DNA of 54,745 nucleotides, taken from assembly GCA_016784965.1 (NCBI GenBank), contig JADHTQ010000024.1, positions 1-54,745 on the forward strand. Direction: 5' to 3'. The stretch comes from Bacteriovoracaceae bacterium (GTDB taxonomy: Bacteria; Bdellovibrionota; Bacteriovoracia; Bacteriovoracales; Bacteriovoracaceae). Every line of letters starts with the position of its first letter. Position 1 is the first letter of the stretch. Shown in pieces: positions 8,303 to 16,936 of the stretch. A program made the translations under genes and the position numbers. A model generated the notes under the pieces. The model was given only the letters and a program-made list of their open reading frames with translations. It did not search any database and was not told the DNA's origin.

Positions 8303-10051
8303 ATGAATCTAAAACCTTACCCACTAACTTGGGTAATCACAGTTGTAGGGCTTTTTCCTTTTATATATATTGCACTCTACACATACCCAATCGCAGATGA
8401 CTTCTGTTATGCAGATGTTGGTAGGCAGGGTCTTTTGTATTCATTTGGTGAATTTTATCAATGGTGGAACGGACGATATTTTGCTAGTTTATTAACCTCA
8501 CTACACCCTATTTCTTTTGGGCTTACTGAGCAATCTTACTTAGTGTTTGGATTTATTTTTTCTAGCACAATTTTGTCAATGTATTATTTTACAAGAGCTT
8601 TTATTGCTAAATCATTTGCTGTGCCTTTAACCCTGCTTCTTCTTACTCACACCTTTTTAATTATGCCAGACATTACAGGTGCATTTTACTGGGCAGCTGC
8701 TGGTAATACCTACCAGATTGGGGTTTGTCTGTTAATGCTAATAATTGCTCGTTTACATACATCACAAGATCGATCTTGGAGATCGCCTGCAATTATTTTG
8801 CTCTTAATAATTTTGTCCGGAGGAAGTGTAGAAATTGCCTCTGTTTTAAATGTATTAATATTTTTATTTCTTGCTTTATATCACTTAGGCAAAAGTAAAA
8901 AAATCAGTTTCAATTACCTTCTATATTTAAGTGCTTCAATAATCACTTTTTTAATTAATTATTTTTCTCCAGGGACAGCATTTAGATCTTCAAAGTTCCC
9001 AAATAAACGACAGTTTTTTTATTCATTTTTTGAAGCCTTTATAGAATCATTTGATCAAATTATATCTTTGATTTTTTCACCACTTTTTTTGTTCACAACC
9101 TTAAGCTTTTTCATTTTTTTTAATTGTATTAAAGATAAATTAAAACCGCTAAATTGGCCCATATATATTCCTATCCTCGTTGGTATCGGCGTAGTCTATA
9201 TCGTAAACTTCACAGCATTCTATGGTATGGGACAAGCTCCCAAGGCCAGGACTTTTAACTTTTCAATTTTTCTAATTTACTTAAGTTGGGTACTAACAAT
9301 AATTCACATAATCCAAAAAAGTAAAATTCCTTATAAAAGTTGGATGCCAGCTTCTTTAATAATACTTTCCATTGCTGCCTTTGCTTCAAGCAAAAACTAT
9401 AGGGGTGTCTTGTTCGACTTAAGTGGGGTAGCTCAAAAATACTCATCAATATACCAAAAAAGATTTAAGCAGCTGGGGACATGTAAATTAAAAAAGACAG
9501 ATCACTGTCAACTTGAGGCCATCAAAATTTACCCACAAACCATTACATATACCGATATCACAAACAATATATCCCATTGGCAAAATATTTGTTTTAATGA
9601 TGTAATGAAATACAAAGGCAAAGTTCACGTCGGGCTGATGCTGCCTAGTCAGGATTCTATTGTTGGAAAGAACTTAGTAAAATTTTTAAAAGACAACAAT
9701 ATAGAAAAAGTTAGTTTTTGGCCAATTGGTTTTAAGGCCACAAATAAACTTTATCTCAACAAGACAATGAATCAATTGCCCGAACTGGTTATGACCTTTA
9801 TAAAAAAGAATTACCATTATGTGATTTATGCTAGAAAGTCCTATTTTTCTAAAGACATTCATATTATCGATTTTAAAAAATTTCCCGCCAGTGAATACAT
9901 AATTGTAAATCCCAGTTTTTGTAACGGTTTTTATCGCAGAGATATTCCACTGTTTGTTATCAAAAATAATTCGCAATACAACGGTTGGATGTTGGATATG
10001 GGCGAGCAAATTATGATAAAAACAGTGAGCAAAATTCAGTGTAGTAACTAA
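8303..10051 (+). CDS. Polytopic membrane protein, DUF6056/GT-C glycosyltransferase-like
   Basis: 582 residues, ATG with TAGGAG upstream. About ten hydrophobic helices fill the first 360 residues, followed by a soluble C-terminal part of about 200 residues. Between TM1 and TM2 is the acidic loop PIADDFCYADVGRQG with FYQWWNGRYFASLL, the pattern of DUF6056 and related GT-C membrane glycosyltransferases where DD sits in the catalytic first loop. Such enzymes move sugars from polyprenyl carriers at the outer face of the inner membrane. The substrate is unknown and no polysaccharide genes are adjacent. Membrane protein is certain, DUF6056 likely, enzyme activity inferred. Confidence 0.7.
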   Translation: MNLKPYPLTWVITVVGLFPFIYIALYTYPIADDFCYADVGRQGLLYSFGEFYQWWNGRYFASLLTSLHPISFGLTEQSYLVFGFIFSSTILSMYYFTRAFIAKSFAVPLTLLLLTHTFLIMPDITGAFYWAAAGNTYQIGVCLLMLIIARLHTSQDRSWRSPAIILLLIILSGGSVEIASVLNVLIFLFLALYHLGKSKKISFNYLLYLSASIITFLINYFSPGTAFRSSKFPNKRQFFYSFFEAFIESFDQIISLIFSPLFLFTTLSFFIFFNCIKDKLKPLNWPIYIPILVGIGVVYIVNFTAFYGMGQAPKARTFNFSIFLIYLSWVLTIIHIIQKSKIPYKSWMPASLIILSIAAFASSKNYRGVLFDLSGVAQKYSSIYQKRFKQLGTCKLKKTDHCQLEAIKIYPQTITYTDITNNISHWQNICFNDVMKYKGKVHVGLMLPSQDSIVGKNLVKFLKDNNIEKVSFWPIGFKATNKLYLNKTMNQLPELVMTFIKKNYHYVIYARKSYFSKDIHIIDFKKFPASEYIIVNPSFCNGFYRRDIPLFVIKNNSQYNGWMLDMGEQIMIKTVSKIQCSN

Positions 10052-10076
10052 AAATAAACATATTTCTATGTGACGT

Positions 10077-10105
10077 TTGAAAAAATTAAATCAATTTGCT
10101 ATAAG
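10077..10105 (+). promoter_or_regulatory. Promoter placing transcription start at the ATG of the macro-domain gene
   Basis: TTGAAA at 10077-10082, exactly 17 nt of spacer, TATAAG at 10100-10105, then 6 nt to the ATG at 10112. The predicted +1 coincides with the A of the start codon, and no Shine-Dalgarno sequence is present, so the mRNA may be leaderless. Confidence 0.6.
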
Positions 10106-10111
10106 TGATCT

Positions 10112-10615
10112 ATGATTACGATTAAACTTGGGGATATCACTTTAGAAGAAAACATCGACTGCATAGTCAATGCCGCCAATGAACGCCTAGTTGGTGGCGG
10201 TGGCGTCGATGGCGCGATCCATCGGGCCGCTGGTCCCTCTGTAATGACAGAGTGCAGACAAATTGGGTCTTGCCCCACAGGAAGTGCTGTAATCACCTCT
10301 GCAGGAGACTTGAAAGTCTTACATATCATCCACACAGTTGGTCCCATCTGGTATGGTGGTGCCCAGGGCGAGCCGCAACAACTAAAAGATGCCTACTACA
10401 ACAGCTTTAAAAAGGCCCTTGAGTATAAAATAAAAAGTATTGCCTTCCCGGCTATCAGTACTGGGGTATATGGATATCCAAAAAATGAAGCCACCTTGAT
10501 CGCTTTGAGTGTTGGTCTTGAATTTGAGTCAAAATTCGACGAAATTAGATACACCTGTTTTTCTAAGTCAGACCTCACCAATTACCAGTTAACTCTGCAT
10601 AAACTACGAGGATAA
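10112..10615 (+). CDS. Macro-domain protein, YmdB-like ADP-ribosyl hydrolase
   Basis: 167 residues, a single macro domain. Key ADP-ribose-binding elements are visible: the start ITIKLGDIT, the catalytic-loop pattern IVNAANERLVGGGGVDGAIHRAAG, and the phosphate loop FPAISTGVYGYP. This pattern is that of the MacroD/YmdB class, which removes the acetyl group from O-acetyl-ADP-ribose or ADP-ribose from acidic side chains. The start cannot be moved downstream because residue 7 already belongs to the core motif, yet no ribosome-binding site precedes it. The gene stands alone; no ADP-ribosyltransferase or sirtuin is near. Confidence 0.92.
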   Translation: MITIKLGDITLEENIDCIVNAANERLVGGGGVDGAIHRAAGPSVMTECRQIGSCPTGSAVITSAGDLKVLHIIHTVGPIWYGGAQGEPQQLKDAYYNSFKKALEYKIKSIAFPAISTGVYGYPKNEATLIALSVGLEFESKFDEIRYTCFSKSDLTNYQLTLHKLRG

Positions 10616-10631
10616 AAGTATTGGTCAGACT

Positions 10632-10748
10632 ATGCTTGCAATCGTTGAAGGCACCATCATTATAATATTTTTAATGATTATTACAGAGGGGATTCTAAAG
10701 TTTAAAAAACACTTAAAAACTTTTTTTAATCCTGATAAATTATACTAG
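10632..10748 (+). CDS. Possible 38-residue small membrane protein
   Basis: ATG at 10632, TAG at 10746-10748, 17 nt after the macro-domain gene. The peptide begins MLAIVEGTIIIIFLMIITEG, one membrane helix, followed by a basic tail (KFKKHLKTFF). It has no strong Shine-Dalgarno sequence and overlaps the end of the convergent gene by 9 nt. The hydrophobic-then-basic design is typical of real small membrane proteins, but it could be chance. Confidence 0.28.
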   Translation: MLAIVEGTIIIIFLMIITEGILKFKKHLKTFFNPDKLY

Positions 10749-11231
10749 ATCTTTGGCAATCCCAATCTCTTTTAACGATTGGATTAAAACTTTAAGGCCA
10801 ATGATCTCTTTTCTAAAATCATCAACATCTTCCATCAAGATCTTTTGCAGGTGATACAAAGAACTAATTGCTTTTGACAAAGAGGCCTTTTGTTGCTTGA
10901 TTTTTTGTTTCTTCATCAGGTAGTAACCACCAACACCTAAGGCAGCTACGGGGGCCATCATAATACTCACCCCAACAGCAGCACCACCTCCAATAATCCC
11001 TCCTATTGCGGCGATCCCTGAGTTAATACCAGCATTTGATAAGCCTGGCACCATTCCTGCTCTTGAAATAACAAATAAACTTCCAGCACCTCCCAATGCT
11101 GCTCCTGCCACAGCACCTGCTCCCTCTGCTAGAGAAGGTACATCATGCTCAAGCTCCCTTAGGGTTGCTTGCATTTTGGCACTGGTCTCACTTTTAATCT
11201 TATTAATCTCTGACTGTTTAAGATGCGGCAT
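10740..11231 (-). CDS. Glycine-rich membrane-hairpin protein flanked by coiled coils
   Basis: 163 residues from the ATG at 11231, chosen because GGAGAGAAG precedes it; an in-frame ATG four codons upstream (11243) has no such site. A helical N-terminus (KQSEINKIKSETSAKMQATLRELE) is followed by two hydrophobic Gly/Ala-rich segments, about 35-60 and 70-105, full of GxxxG-type spacing. The C-terminal part is Lys-rich and then a heptad-like helix (KAISSLYHLQKILMEDVDDFRKEIIGLK). No family recognised. The design suggests a membrane-inserted hairpin with cytoplasmic coiled coils. It is a single-gene unit. Confidence 0.6.
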   Translation of the reverse strand: MPHLKQSEINKIKSETSAKMQATLRELEHDVPSLAEGAGAVAGAALGGAGSLFVISRAGMVPGLSNAGINSGIAAIGGIIGGGAAVGVSIMMAPVAALGVGGYYLMKKQKIKQQKASLSKAISSLYHLQKILMEDVDDFRKEIIGLKVLIQSLKEIGIAKDLV

Positions 11232-11453
11232 TCTTCTCTCCATTTGTGTTTATAAAAAAATCGCAAAAAGTCCGAACTCTACATTTTGTATACCGATAAA
11301 AGGACACTATGTTATCCATTTTATAATACAATCTAGGCCAGCGCAAATAAATATAGATAAATATTTTTATATTAGTTACAAGCATTGTTAAAGCAATTTC
11401 TGCAGTAAAAGTTAATTAAAATAATTGGGAATAAAATACCCCTTACAATTTAT

Positions 11454-12134
11454 TCAAGTATAAACAACCCCATCTTTTAACAATAATCGTTTATCAAAAT
11501 GCGCTGCTACATTATTATCATGGGTGACAATTACAAGGGTCTGTCCATGGGCAATGGCCAAATCCTTAAGAAGGTTTGTCACCTTTTGGGTATTAACCGA
11601 ATCGAGGTTTCCTGTTGGTTCATCACACAATAGCAATTGTGGATTCAAAGAAAGTGCTCTGATTATGTTAATTCGTTGTTGCTCCCCACCTGATATTTCA
11701 AAAGGAAACTTGTTCAAGCAATGTAAAACATCTAACTTACTGGCCAACTCATCAATTCTTTCTCTAGTAACAGGGTCTTTACCACCGCCAATTCTTGAAG
11801 GTAAGAAGATATTATCCAGACAGGACATTGAGGGAAGCAAAAAATGAAACTGAAATACAAAACCGATAAATTGATTGCGATATAAAGCTAGTTGCTCATC
11901 TTCAAAATCTGATAATTTATGCTTTGCGGCCCAAATTTCACCCGAGGTTGGAAGATCAAGCCCACCAATTAAGTATAGTAATGTTGACTTACCAGAACCT
12001 GATGCACCCTGAATTACATAATGCTCTCCCTTGATAAGCTTCAAAGAAATGCCCTGTAAAACATTCACCTGGCCAAAAGACTTGGTAATATTCTCAAGAT
12101 TAATTAGAACTTCATTTTCTTGATCATTCATCAT
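11454..12134 (-). CDS. lolD: LolD-like ABC transporter ATPase (lipoprotein release)
   Basis: 226 residues with Walker A GASGSGKST, Q-loop VFQFHFLLPSM, signature ISGGEQQR and Walker B LLLCDEPTGNLD with the downstream H-loop VIVTHD. Motifs and length are those of the LolD/MacB group. In the Lol system the ATPase powers extraction of outer-membrane lipoproteins from the inner membrane. Its ATG overlaps the stop of the permease gene (TGATG arrangement), implying coupling. Identity as LolD rather than another MacB-type ATPase rests mainly on the adjacent permease. Confidence 0.88.
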   Translation of the reverse strand: MMNDQENEVLINLENITKSFGQVNVLQGISLKLIKGEHYVIQGASGSGKSTLLYLIGGLDLPTSGEIWAAKHKLSDFEDEQLALYRNQFIGFVFQFHFLLPSMSCLDNIFLPSRIGGGKDPVTRERIDELASKLDVLHCLNKFPFEISGGEQQRINIIRALSLNPQLLLCDEPTGNLDSVNTQKVTNLLKDLAIAHGQTLVIVTHDNNVAAHFDKRLLLKDGVVYT

Positions 12135-13339
12135 GCAAACTCTCTTCTTAGCCCTGACAAGACTTGTTTATTTTGAAATCGCAACAAACCTACCCAAGAT
12201 ATGAATATTAACCAGACCATTGTTAAAGCAAAAACCAATAAGTATTCATCTACGCTGAGTACTACCGATAGGTGGCCCAGTGAGTATATTTCACCCGGAA
12301 CTTTAAAAACAGATAGGTTTTCTAGGCAAATATTAAAAAATGCAGCAAATACGATAGATAGTCCACACGCTAAAAACCACAGCTTCACAATAAAGATGGC
12401 CCAAATATGGTTTATGCGTTTGATCGACATCCCCAAGGCCTTAAATAGAAAAATCTCCCTAACTCTTTTTTCGTTTAAAAAGATGATAAAGGACAATACA
12501 TTAAAAATTGATATTATTACAATCAATTGTAACACCAAACCAATGGCCAATTTTTCAACCTCAACTGCCTCAAGCAAACCTGAATACTCGCGCCAATAAG
12601 GCCTAATTGTAAAATCCATGCCAAGTTTATTCTTTAAAATAGATATAAACTCCTCAATCTCATCGATGTCATTTGGTACATTCATCGTTACTAAATTCAC
12701 TCTGTCATCTAGCTCCAACATTTCCTGAACGATTGTTTTATTGACATAAATAATGCGCAGATCCTTTTGATAGATACCATGGGTAATAATTTGGCTCACC
12801 CTAAAGCTGCGCAACAAAGGTAGCGATTTAAACCTTTTGTTTCCTTTGGCAACACCAAGAACCACCTCATCGCCCAATTTAATCTGCATAGCTTTGGCAA
12901 GCTCAGATCCAATAACGACTTCGTCGTCCCCAGAAAAATTTAACTTAAGCTCCGTCACTGTAGTGTAGCTTTTTTTATCAACTCCTTTAACTAAGACCCC
13001 TTTTGATACTTCATTAGAGATTAAAAACCCTTGGGTCTGCAAAAAAAATGACGCTTGCTGAATCTTTAATTCCTCAACTACTTTACCAATCGCCTCCCGC
13101 TTGGTAAAAAAGCCAAAGCGTGAATTAATCACCACATCCCCCGATGACTTTTTAAGGCCATCGCGCAGAGACAGTACAAAGCCATTCATAATACCGATGG
13201 TACTTAAGATTACTGAAATGGAAAATGCTAGCCCAACTACCACCCCTATAAAAAATTTAATGGATGATTTTTCATAAAAGAGAATGCCTCGCAAAAAAGC
13301 AGATACTTCCCCTATTGTGACCTTACCCCTTTGTTTCAC
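12131..13339 (-). CDS. lolE: LolC/LolE-type lipoprotein-releasing permease
   Basis: GTG start at 13339 with GGAGG 8 nt upstream; a longer frame to 13366 exists but lacks a site. 402 residues with the LolC/E plan: N-terminal FLRGILFYEKSSIKFFIGVVVGLAFSISVILSTIGIMNGF, one membrane helix, a periplasmic MacB-like domain, and three C-terminal helices. Only one permease gene is present, so it may form a homodimer as in bacteria with a single LolF-type protein. It overlaps the 3' end of prfB by 17 nt and lolD by 4 nt. Confidence 0.85.
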   Translation of the reverse strand: MKQRGKVTIGEVSAFLRGILFYEKSSIKFFIGVVVGLAFSISVILSTIGIMNGFVLSLRDGLKKSSGDVVINSRFGFFTKREAIGKVVEELKIQQASFFLQTQGFLISNEVSKGVLVKGVDKKSYTTVTELKLNFSGDDEVVIGSELAKAMQIKLGDEVVLGVAKGNKRFKSLPLLRSFRVSQIITHGIYQKDLRIIYVNKTIVQEMLELDDRVNLVTMNVPNDIDEIEEFISILKNKLGMDFTIRPYWREYSGLLEAVEVEKLAIGLVLQLIVIISIFNVLSFIIFLNEKRVREIFLFKALGMSIKRINHIWAIFIVKLWFLACGLSIVFAAFFNICLENLSVFKVPGEIYSLGHLSVVLSVDEYLLVFALTMVWLIFISWVGLLRFQNKQVLSGLRREFA

Positions 13340-14457
13340 TGCTAACCCTCCACCGTAAAAATGCATCCATAAAAGAATCTAGCTCTCCGTCTAGTACTTT
13401 ATCGGGGCTTCCCACTTCAAAGTTAGTTCGATGATCTTTTACCAACTTGTAGGGATGCAAAACATAAGATCTAATCTGCGACCCCCAACCTATCTCTTTT
13501 TTACCCGACTCAATCTCACGATTTTTTTCCCTTTGCTCCTCTAGTGCTAAATCATAAAGCCTAGAGCGAAGCACTTTCATCGCTTGGGCCTTATTTTGCA
13601 GCTGTGATCTTTCATTTTGGCAGGTAACTACAATTCCACTTGGAAGATGGGTAATTCTTACTGCGGAGTCTGTGGTATTGACCGATTGTCCACCGGCTCC
13701 ACCAGACCGGTAGACATCAATTTTTAAATCCTTATCCTGAATGTCAATTTCAATTTCATCATCAAGCTCGGGAGAAACAAAAACGGAGGCAAAAGAGGTG
13801 TGTCTTCTGGCATTTGAATCAAAAGGTGAAATTCTTACCAAGCGGTGAATACCTGACTCAGATCGCAACATTCCATAAGCATAAGCCCCTTCAATCATCA
13901 TTGTGACAGCTTTGATGCCCGCAGTATCACCATTTTGATGATCGAGAATTGTGATTTTGCATTTTTGCCCTTCTGCCCACCTGGTAATCATACGTAGCAA
14001 CATATATGCCCAATCGCAAGACTCCGTTCCTCCTGCTCCAGGAGTTATAGAAACAATGGCATTATTTGGATCAACTTCATCAGATAGAAGCATTTTCTGC
14101 TCGGCTTGATGGAAATTTTCCAAAAACTTTTCAAATAAATTTAGGCCCTCAATGGCGGCCTCTTCATCATCTTCTTCAAAGGCCATATCCAGCATAATTT
14201 CACATTCTTCGTATAGCTTTTCAAGGCCTACGTACATCTGAGTTATACTTTGCAGTAGAGATTTTTCCTTTTGAACCTTCGCGACACTATTTATGTCATT
14301 CCAAAAACCCTCAAGTGCTTCCATCTGGGCAATACTGGCAATTCTTTCTGCTTTTTTGTCAATGTCAAAGAGACCTCCGAAGAAGCGTTAGTTTATCTGA
14401 CATTTCTTTGACCTGTGACTTGGTTTCACTAAGCCTAATTTTAACTGATTCTTCCAT
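13323..14457 (-). CDS. prfB: Peptide chain release factor 2 with programmed +1 frameshift
   Basis: The gene starts at the ATG 14457 (overlapping the ybeY stop as TGATG). The first 30 codons end in CTT followed by an in-frame TGA at 14367-14365; skipping one base continues into the remaining 347 codons. The signal is canonical: CGGAGG (14379-14374), three bases, CTT TGA C. RF2 domains follow: the SPF tripeptide recognising the stop codon (HRLVRISPFDSNARRH) and the GGQ loop (YRSGGAGGQSVN) that triggers peptide release at UAA and UGA. The frameshift is autoregulatory in the family: low RF2 slows termination at UGA and favours the shift. It is not a disrupted gene. Confidence 0.95.
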
Positions 14458-14999
14458 CACTTGCCTCCGACAGAAATCTTTTGAATTATCTCTTCTTCTA
14501 GTGACATCATAACTTTTTTTTCAACACTTGGCCCTTCGTGATCAAATCCCAGTAGGTGCAATAGGCCATGGATAAAAAGATGAATCACCTCATCTTGAAT
14601 AGAAATCCCAAAAGCTAATGCTTGTCTCTTTGCGACTTCTTTACAGATAAATATATCTCCACAGTTAATCACAGGGCCCAAAGCTTGATTCACTGAACTG
14701 TCAAATCGCAGTGAATCGTGAATGGGAAAGGATAAAACATCTGTCACCTTATCCTTATTTCTATAATTGCGGTTTAGAGTTTTGATTTTTTGCGCTCCGC
14801 ACATTGTCATCGACAACTCTAAGGACTCAATCTTTGAGATTCTCAACTTTGGACCGTGGGCCCAAATAAACATCTCAACCGTTGGTAAAATCTTTTGAAA
14901 CAGTGGGGTCAACTTTTTTGTCCAACTGTTTTTACTCGTTGGTCGTGCAGTATCTTGAATATATAAGTCAATTTTACTGCTACTTACCGTTGTTACCAT
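14457..14999 (-). CDS. ybeY: Endoribonuclease YbeY
   Basis: 180 residues with the zinc site HGLLHLLGFDHE (HxxxHxxxxxH) near residue 140-151 and the family motif NYRNKDKVTDVLSFP. YbeY is a metal-dependent RNase that acts in 16S rRNA 3' maturation and ribosome quality control. It is the first gene of a row ybeY-prfB-lolE-lolD, all overlapping by a few bases, so co-transcription is very likely. The N-terminal 40 residues are longer than in E. coli. Confidence 0.93.
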   Translation of the reverse strand: MVTTVSSSKIDLYIQDTARPTSKNSWTKKLTPLFQKILPTVEMFIWAHGPKLRISKIESLELSMTMCGAQKIKTLNRNYRNKDKVTDVLSFPIHDSLRFDSSVNQALGPVINCGDIFICKEVAKRQALAFGISIQDEVIHLFIHGLLHLLGFDHEGPSVEKKVMMSLEEEIIQKISVGGK

Positions 15000-15217
15000 T
15001 TTTATAGAAATCCTTTTTTAGTTTATAACAATGGTAGTGGCAAATATCAATTTAATTCAGTGATTACGAAAGTTTAAAGAAGGTGAAGGGATCAGGATTA
15101 GGGTTAGGACAGGAACAAAGATCATTTTTTTGATCGGTCCAGGTGTCCACGCCTAATCCAGCTCCATGTGTGGCTCCAGGGGGGCCAAGAAGACATACGG
15201 CGCAACAGGTAGACAGA
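15000..15217. other. Gene-free stretch with a short coding-like frame
   Basis: 218 nt between two minus-strand genes. On the minus strand a frame open from 15222 to the TAA at 15064-15066 lacks any ATG/GTG start but encodes a non-random peptide with CCAVC, LGPPGATHGAGLGVDTW and CSCPNPNPDPF. It is richer in G+C than its surroundings and could be a gene remnant. A short inverted repeat GATCA...TGATC sits at 15120-15135. Confidence 0.3.
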
Positions 15218-16222
15218 CTAAACTAAGGCATCAAGAAAAGTCTCCACCACTGCGTCAATCTCTTCTTCCTTTTGCCACTTCTTTAATTTTTTAAACTCTT
15301 TTTCAGCTTTCTTAGCTGCATCCTTCGCTTTTTTATCGCGATCATCTTCGAGATATTTAAAATGAGCAGTAATGGAGTCGTTAATATCTCCATACTTGCC
15401 AACTAAAACGTTCAAGGTATCAAAGCTATTATCAACTTTTTTACTAGTATCTTCTACAATGTGGGGGAAAAATGCAGTTATTTTAAGTACTGTTCTAATT
15501 CTTTTTCTAAAGTCGTGAAAACTCTCCGCTTCTTCGTGATCCAAAACATCGTCAAGTTGTTTGGCGTCATCATAATCATCACGGGCCAGATCTAAAAGAT
15601 TCTTGGCAAGACGTGAAATATTCTCTACTCCAGTCAAACGATTTAGTGGTTTTTGATCTACTCCGCCCCAAAAAAATCGTGATAAATTTTTTCTTTTAAT
15701 GTCTACAATTTTTTTAGCAGGATTTGCAAGCAGATCCTTAAACTCTTTTTGCCTTGAGCTTTTGCCAAATGAGTCCTTCCAATCTAAAACTGCATTTCTC
15801 AATTTTTTGACTTCATCTTTATCGTAGTCAGCATCATCAACATCAACACCTTGAATGTCATAAAGATCTTTAAACTCACCCATGACTTCATAACCCTCAT
15901 CAAGGCCGTCCCGAAGCTCTGCCAGACCTTTTTCACTTTTATATGCAAAGGGGAAAAGATCAATATAACCCCTAGTGTTACCAATTTGCTTTCTCAAGGC
16001 CTTTGCCTCATGTGGTAATATTTTTTTATCAAACTTCTTAAGCTCATCAAGCATGTCTTTATAAAGAGAGTAAACAGACTTTTTGGCCAACTCTCCGTAA
16101 CTTAATTTCTCCAAACCAATTTGTGTCACCTTTGGAACTTTCATTTTGGGAATGGTAGCACAAACTGCTGTACCAACTACCAAAGAGAACATCACTGTAA
16201 TTGCAACTGCCAAATGTTTCAT
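15218..16222 (-). CDS. Secreted CHAD-like helical protein
   Basis: 334 residues from the ATG at 16222, preceded by AGAAGGAGAAAT; a longer frame to 16330 would hide the signal peptide. The N-terminus is a typical Sec signal (MKHLAVAITVMFSLVVGTAVCA). The rest is all-helical and charged, with two similar segments: LPHEAKALRKQIGNTRGYIDLF and AESFHDFRKRIRTVLKITAFF. Both fit the [IL]H..RK.IK..R motif of CHAD domains, which bind polyphosphate through conserved His and basic residues; after the second comes LVGKYGDINDSI, like the G..nD element of CHAD. The tail is a Lys-rich helix. Membership is an inference from short motifs; a periplasmic CHAD-type protein would be unusual. Confidence 0.5.
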   Translation of the reverse strand: MKHLAVAITVMFSLVVGTAVCATIPKMKVPKVTQIGLEKLSYGELAKKSVYSLYKDMLDELKKFDKKILPHEAKALRKQIGNTRGYIDLFPFAYKSEKGLAELRDGLDEGYEVMGEFKDLYDIQGVDVDDADYDKDEVKKLRNAVLDWKDSFGKSSRQKEFKDLLANPAKKIVDIKRKNLSRFFWGGVDQKPLNRLTGVENISRLAKNLLDLARDDYDDAKQLDDVLDHEEAESFHDFRKRIRTVLKITAFFPHIVEDTSKKVDNSFDTLNVLVGKYGDINDSITAHFKYLEDDRDKKAKDAAKKAEKEFKKLKKWQKEEEIDAVVETFLDALV

Positions 16223-16399
16223 AGTATTTCTCCTTCTACGCTTTATAAAACGAAAGGAATTTAACTGAAAAATTTTCATTAAGGAACTTATTAGATTTAA
16301 TGACCTCTCATAAGCAGGAGTAATAACCAACTAATCAAGTTTCTCAACAAGGTACGTTTTTGCCCAACAGAAGTTAATAATGCAAGAATTTATTATGCC

Positions 16400-16410
16400 T
16401 GTAATATAAT
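16400..16410 (+). promoter_or_regulatory. Possible -10 element just before the chemosensory operon
   Basis: TATAAT at 16405-16410 with an upstream TG (16400-16401) lies 5 nt before the cheW ATG, which has no Shine-Dalgarno sequence. No matching -35 box is visible. If used, the operon mRNA would begin at or next to the start codon. Confidence 0.35.
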
Positions 16411-16415
16411 AACAT

Positions 16416-16925
16416 ATGGAAATTGAACAGATTTTAACATTTGAAGTTAACTCTCAACTCTATGGTATCGACCTGCTATCTCTAGAAGAAGTATTGCCCA
16501 TTTTGGAAGTTCAGGTCATTCCAAAGTCTCCTGGCTTACTTGCTGGAGTAATCAATGTAAGGGGCAAAATCATACCCGTAATGGACCTGCGAAGTGAGCT
16601 GGGACAAGTTAGCTGCGACTACATAAATGAAACAAAGATTATTCTTTATAAAGTCGATGATGATTTCATTGCACTGATAGTTGATAACATACTGGGCATT
16701 CATAAAGTTCCTGCTGACTCTATCGATTATTTTGTTAATGAAAAATTAAAAGGGAACTTAAGTAGTGGCATGGTAAAACTTCAGTGTGGCAAAACGATTC
16801 AACTGTTAAAGATATATCATTTTATCAGTGAAAAACAGTTAAAAGAAATTATGCATTTTGCTGCAAAATCAGACAATCAAAGCCTGCAGGAAATTAAAAA
16901 AAACGACAACAATAAAATTAAGTAA
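16416..16925 (+). CDS. CheW-type coupling protein (WspB/D-like), first gene of chemosensory operon
   Basis: 169 residues, one CheW domain: FEVNSQLYGIDLLSLEEVLP, then IPKSPGLLAGVINVRGKIIPVMDLR, the classic CheW beta-barrel signature. The C-terminal 25 residues are a polar Lys/Asn-rich tail. CheW links receptors to the histidine kinase CheA in a cytoplasmic array. The operon continues with genes spaced by 1-16 nt. The start has no ribosome-binding site. Confidence 0.93.
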   Translation: MEIEQILTFEVNSQLYGIDLLSLEEVLPILEVQVIPKSPGLLAGVINVRGKIIPVMDLRSELGQVSCDYINETKIILYKVDDDFIALIVDNILGIHKVPADSIDYFVNEKLKGNLSSGMVKLQCGKTIQLLKIYHFISEKQLKEIMHFAAKSDNQSLQEIKKNDNNKIK

Positions 16926-16936
16926 GGAGGATACAT

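Noticed and set aside
11232-11453. Search for a small RNA or hidden gene in the gap between the membrane-hairpin and lolD genes
   Set aside because: Only AT-rich sequence with short frames and no stable hairpin with a U-run was seen.
14365-14379. Apparent frameshift mutation in prfB
   Set aside because: The sequence is the canonical RF2 recoding signal, so the shift is programmed.
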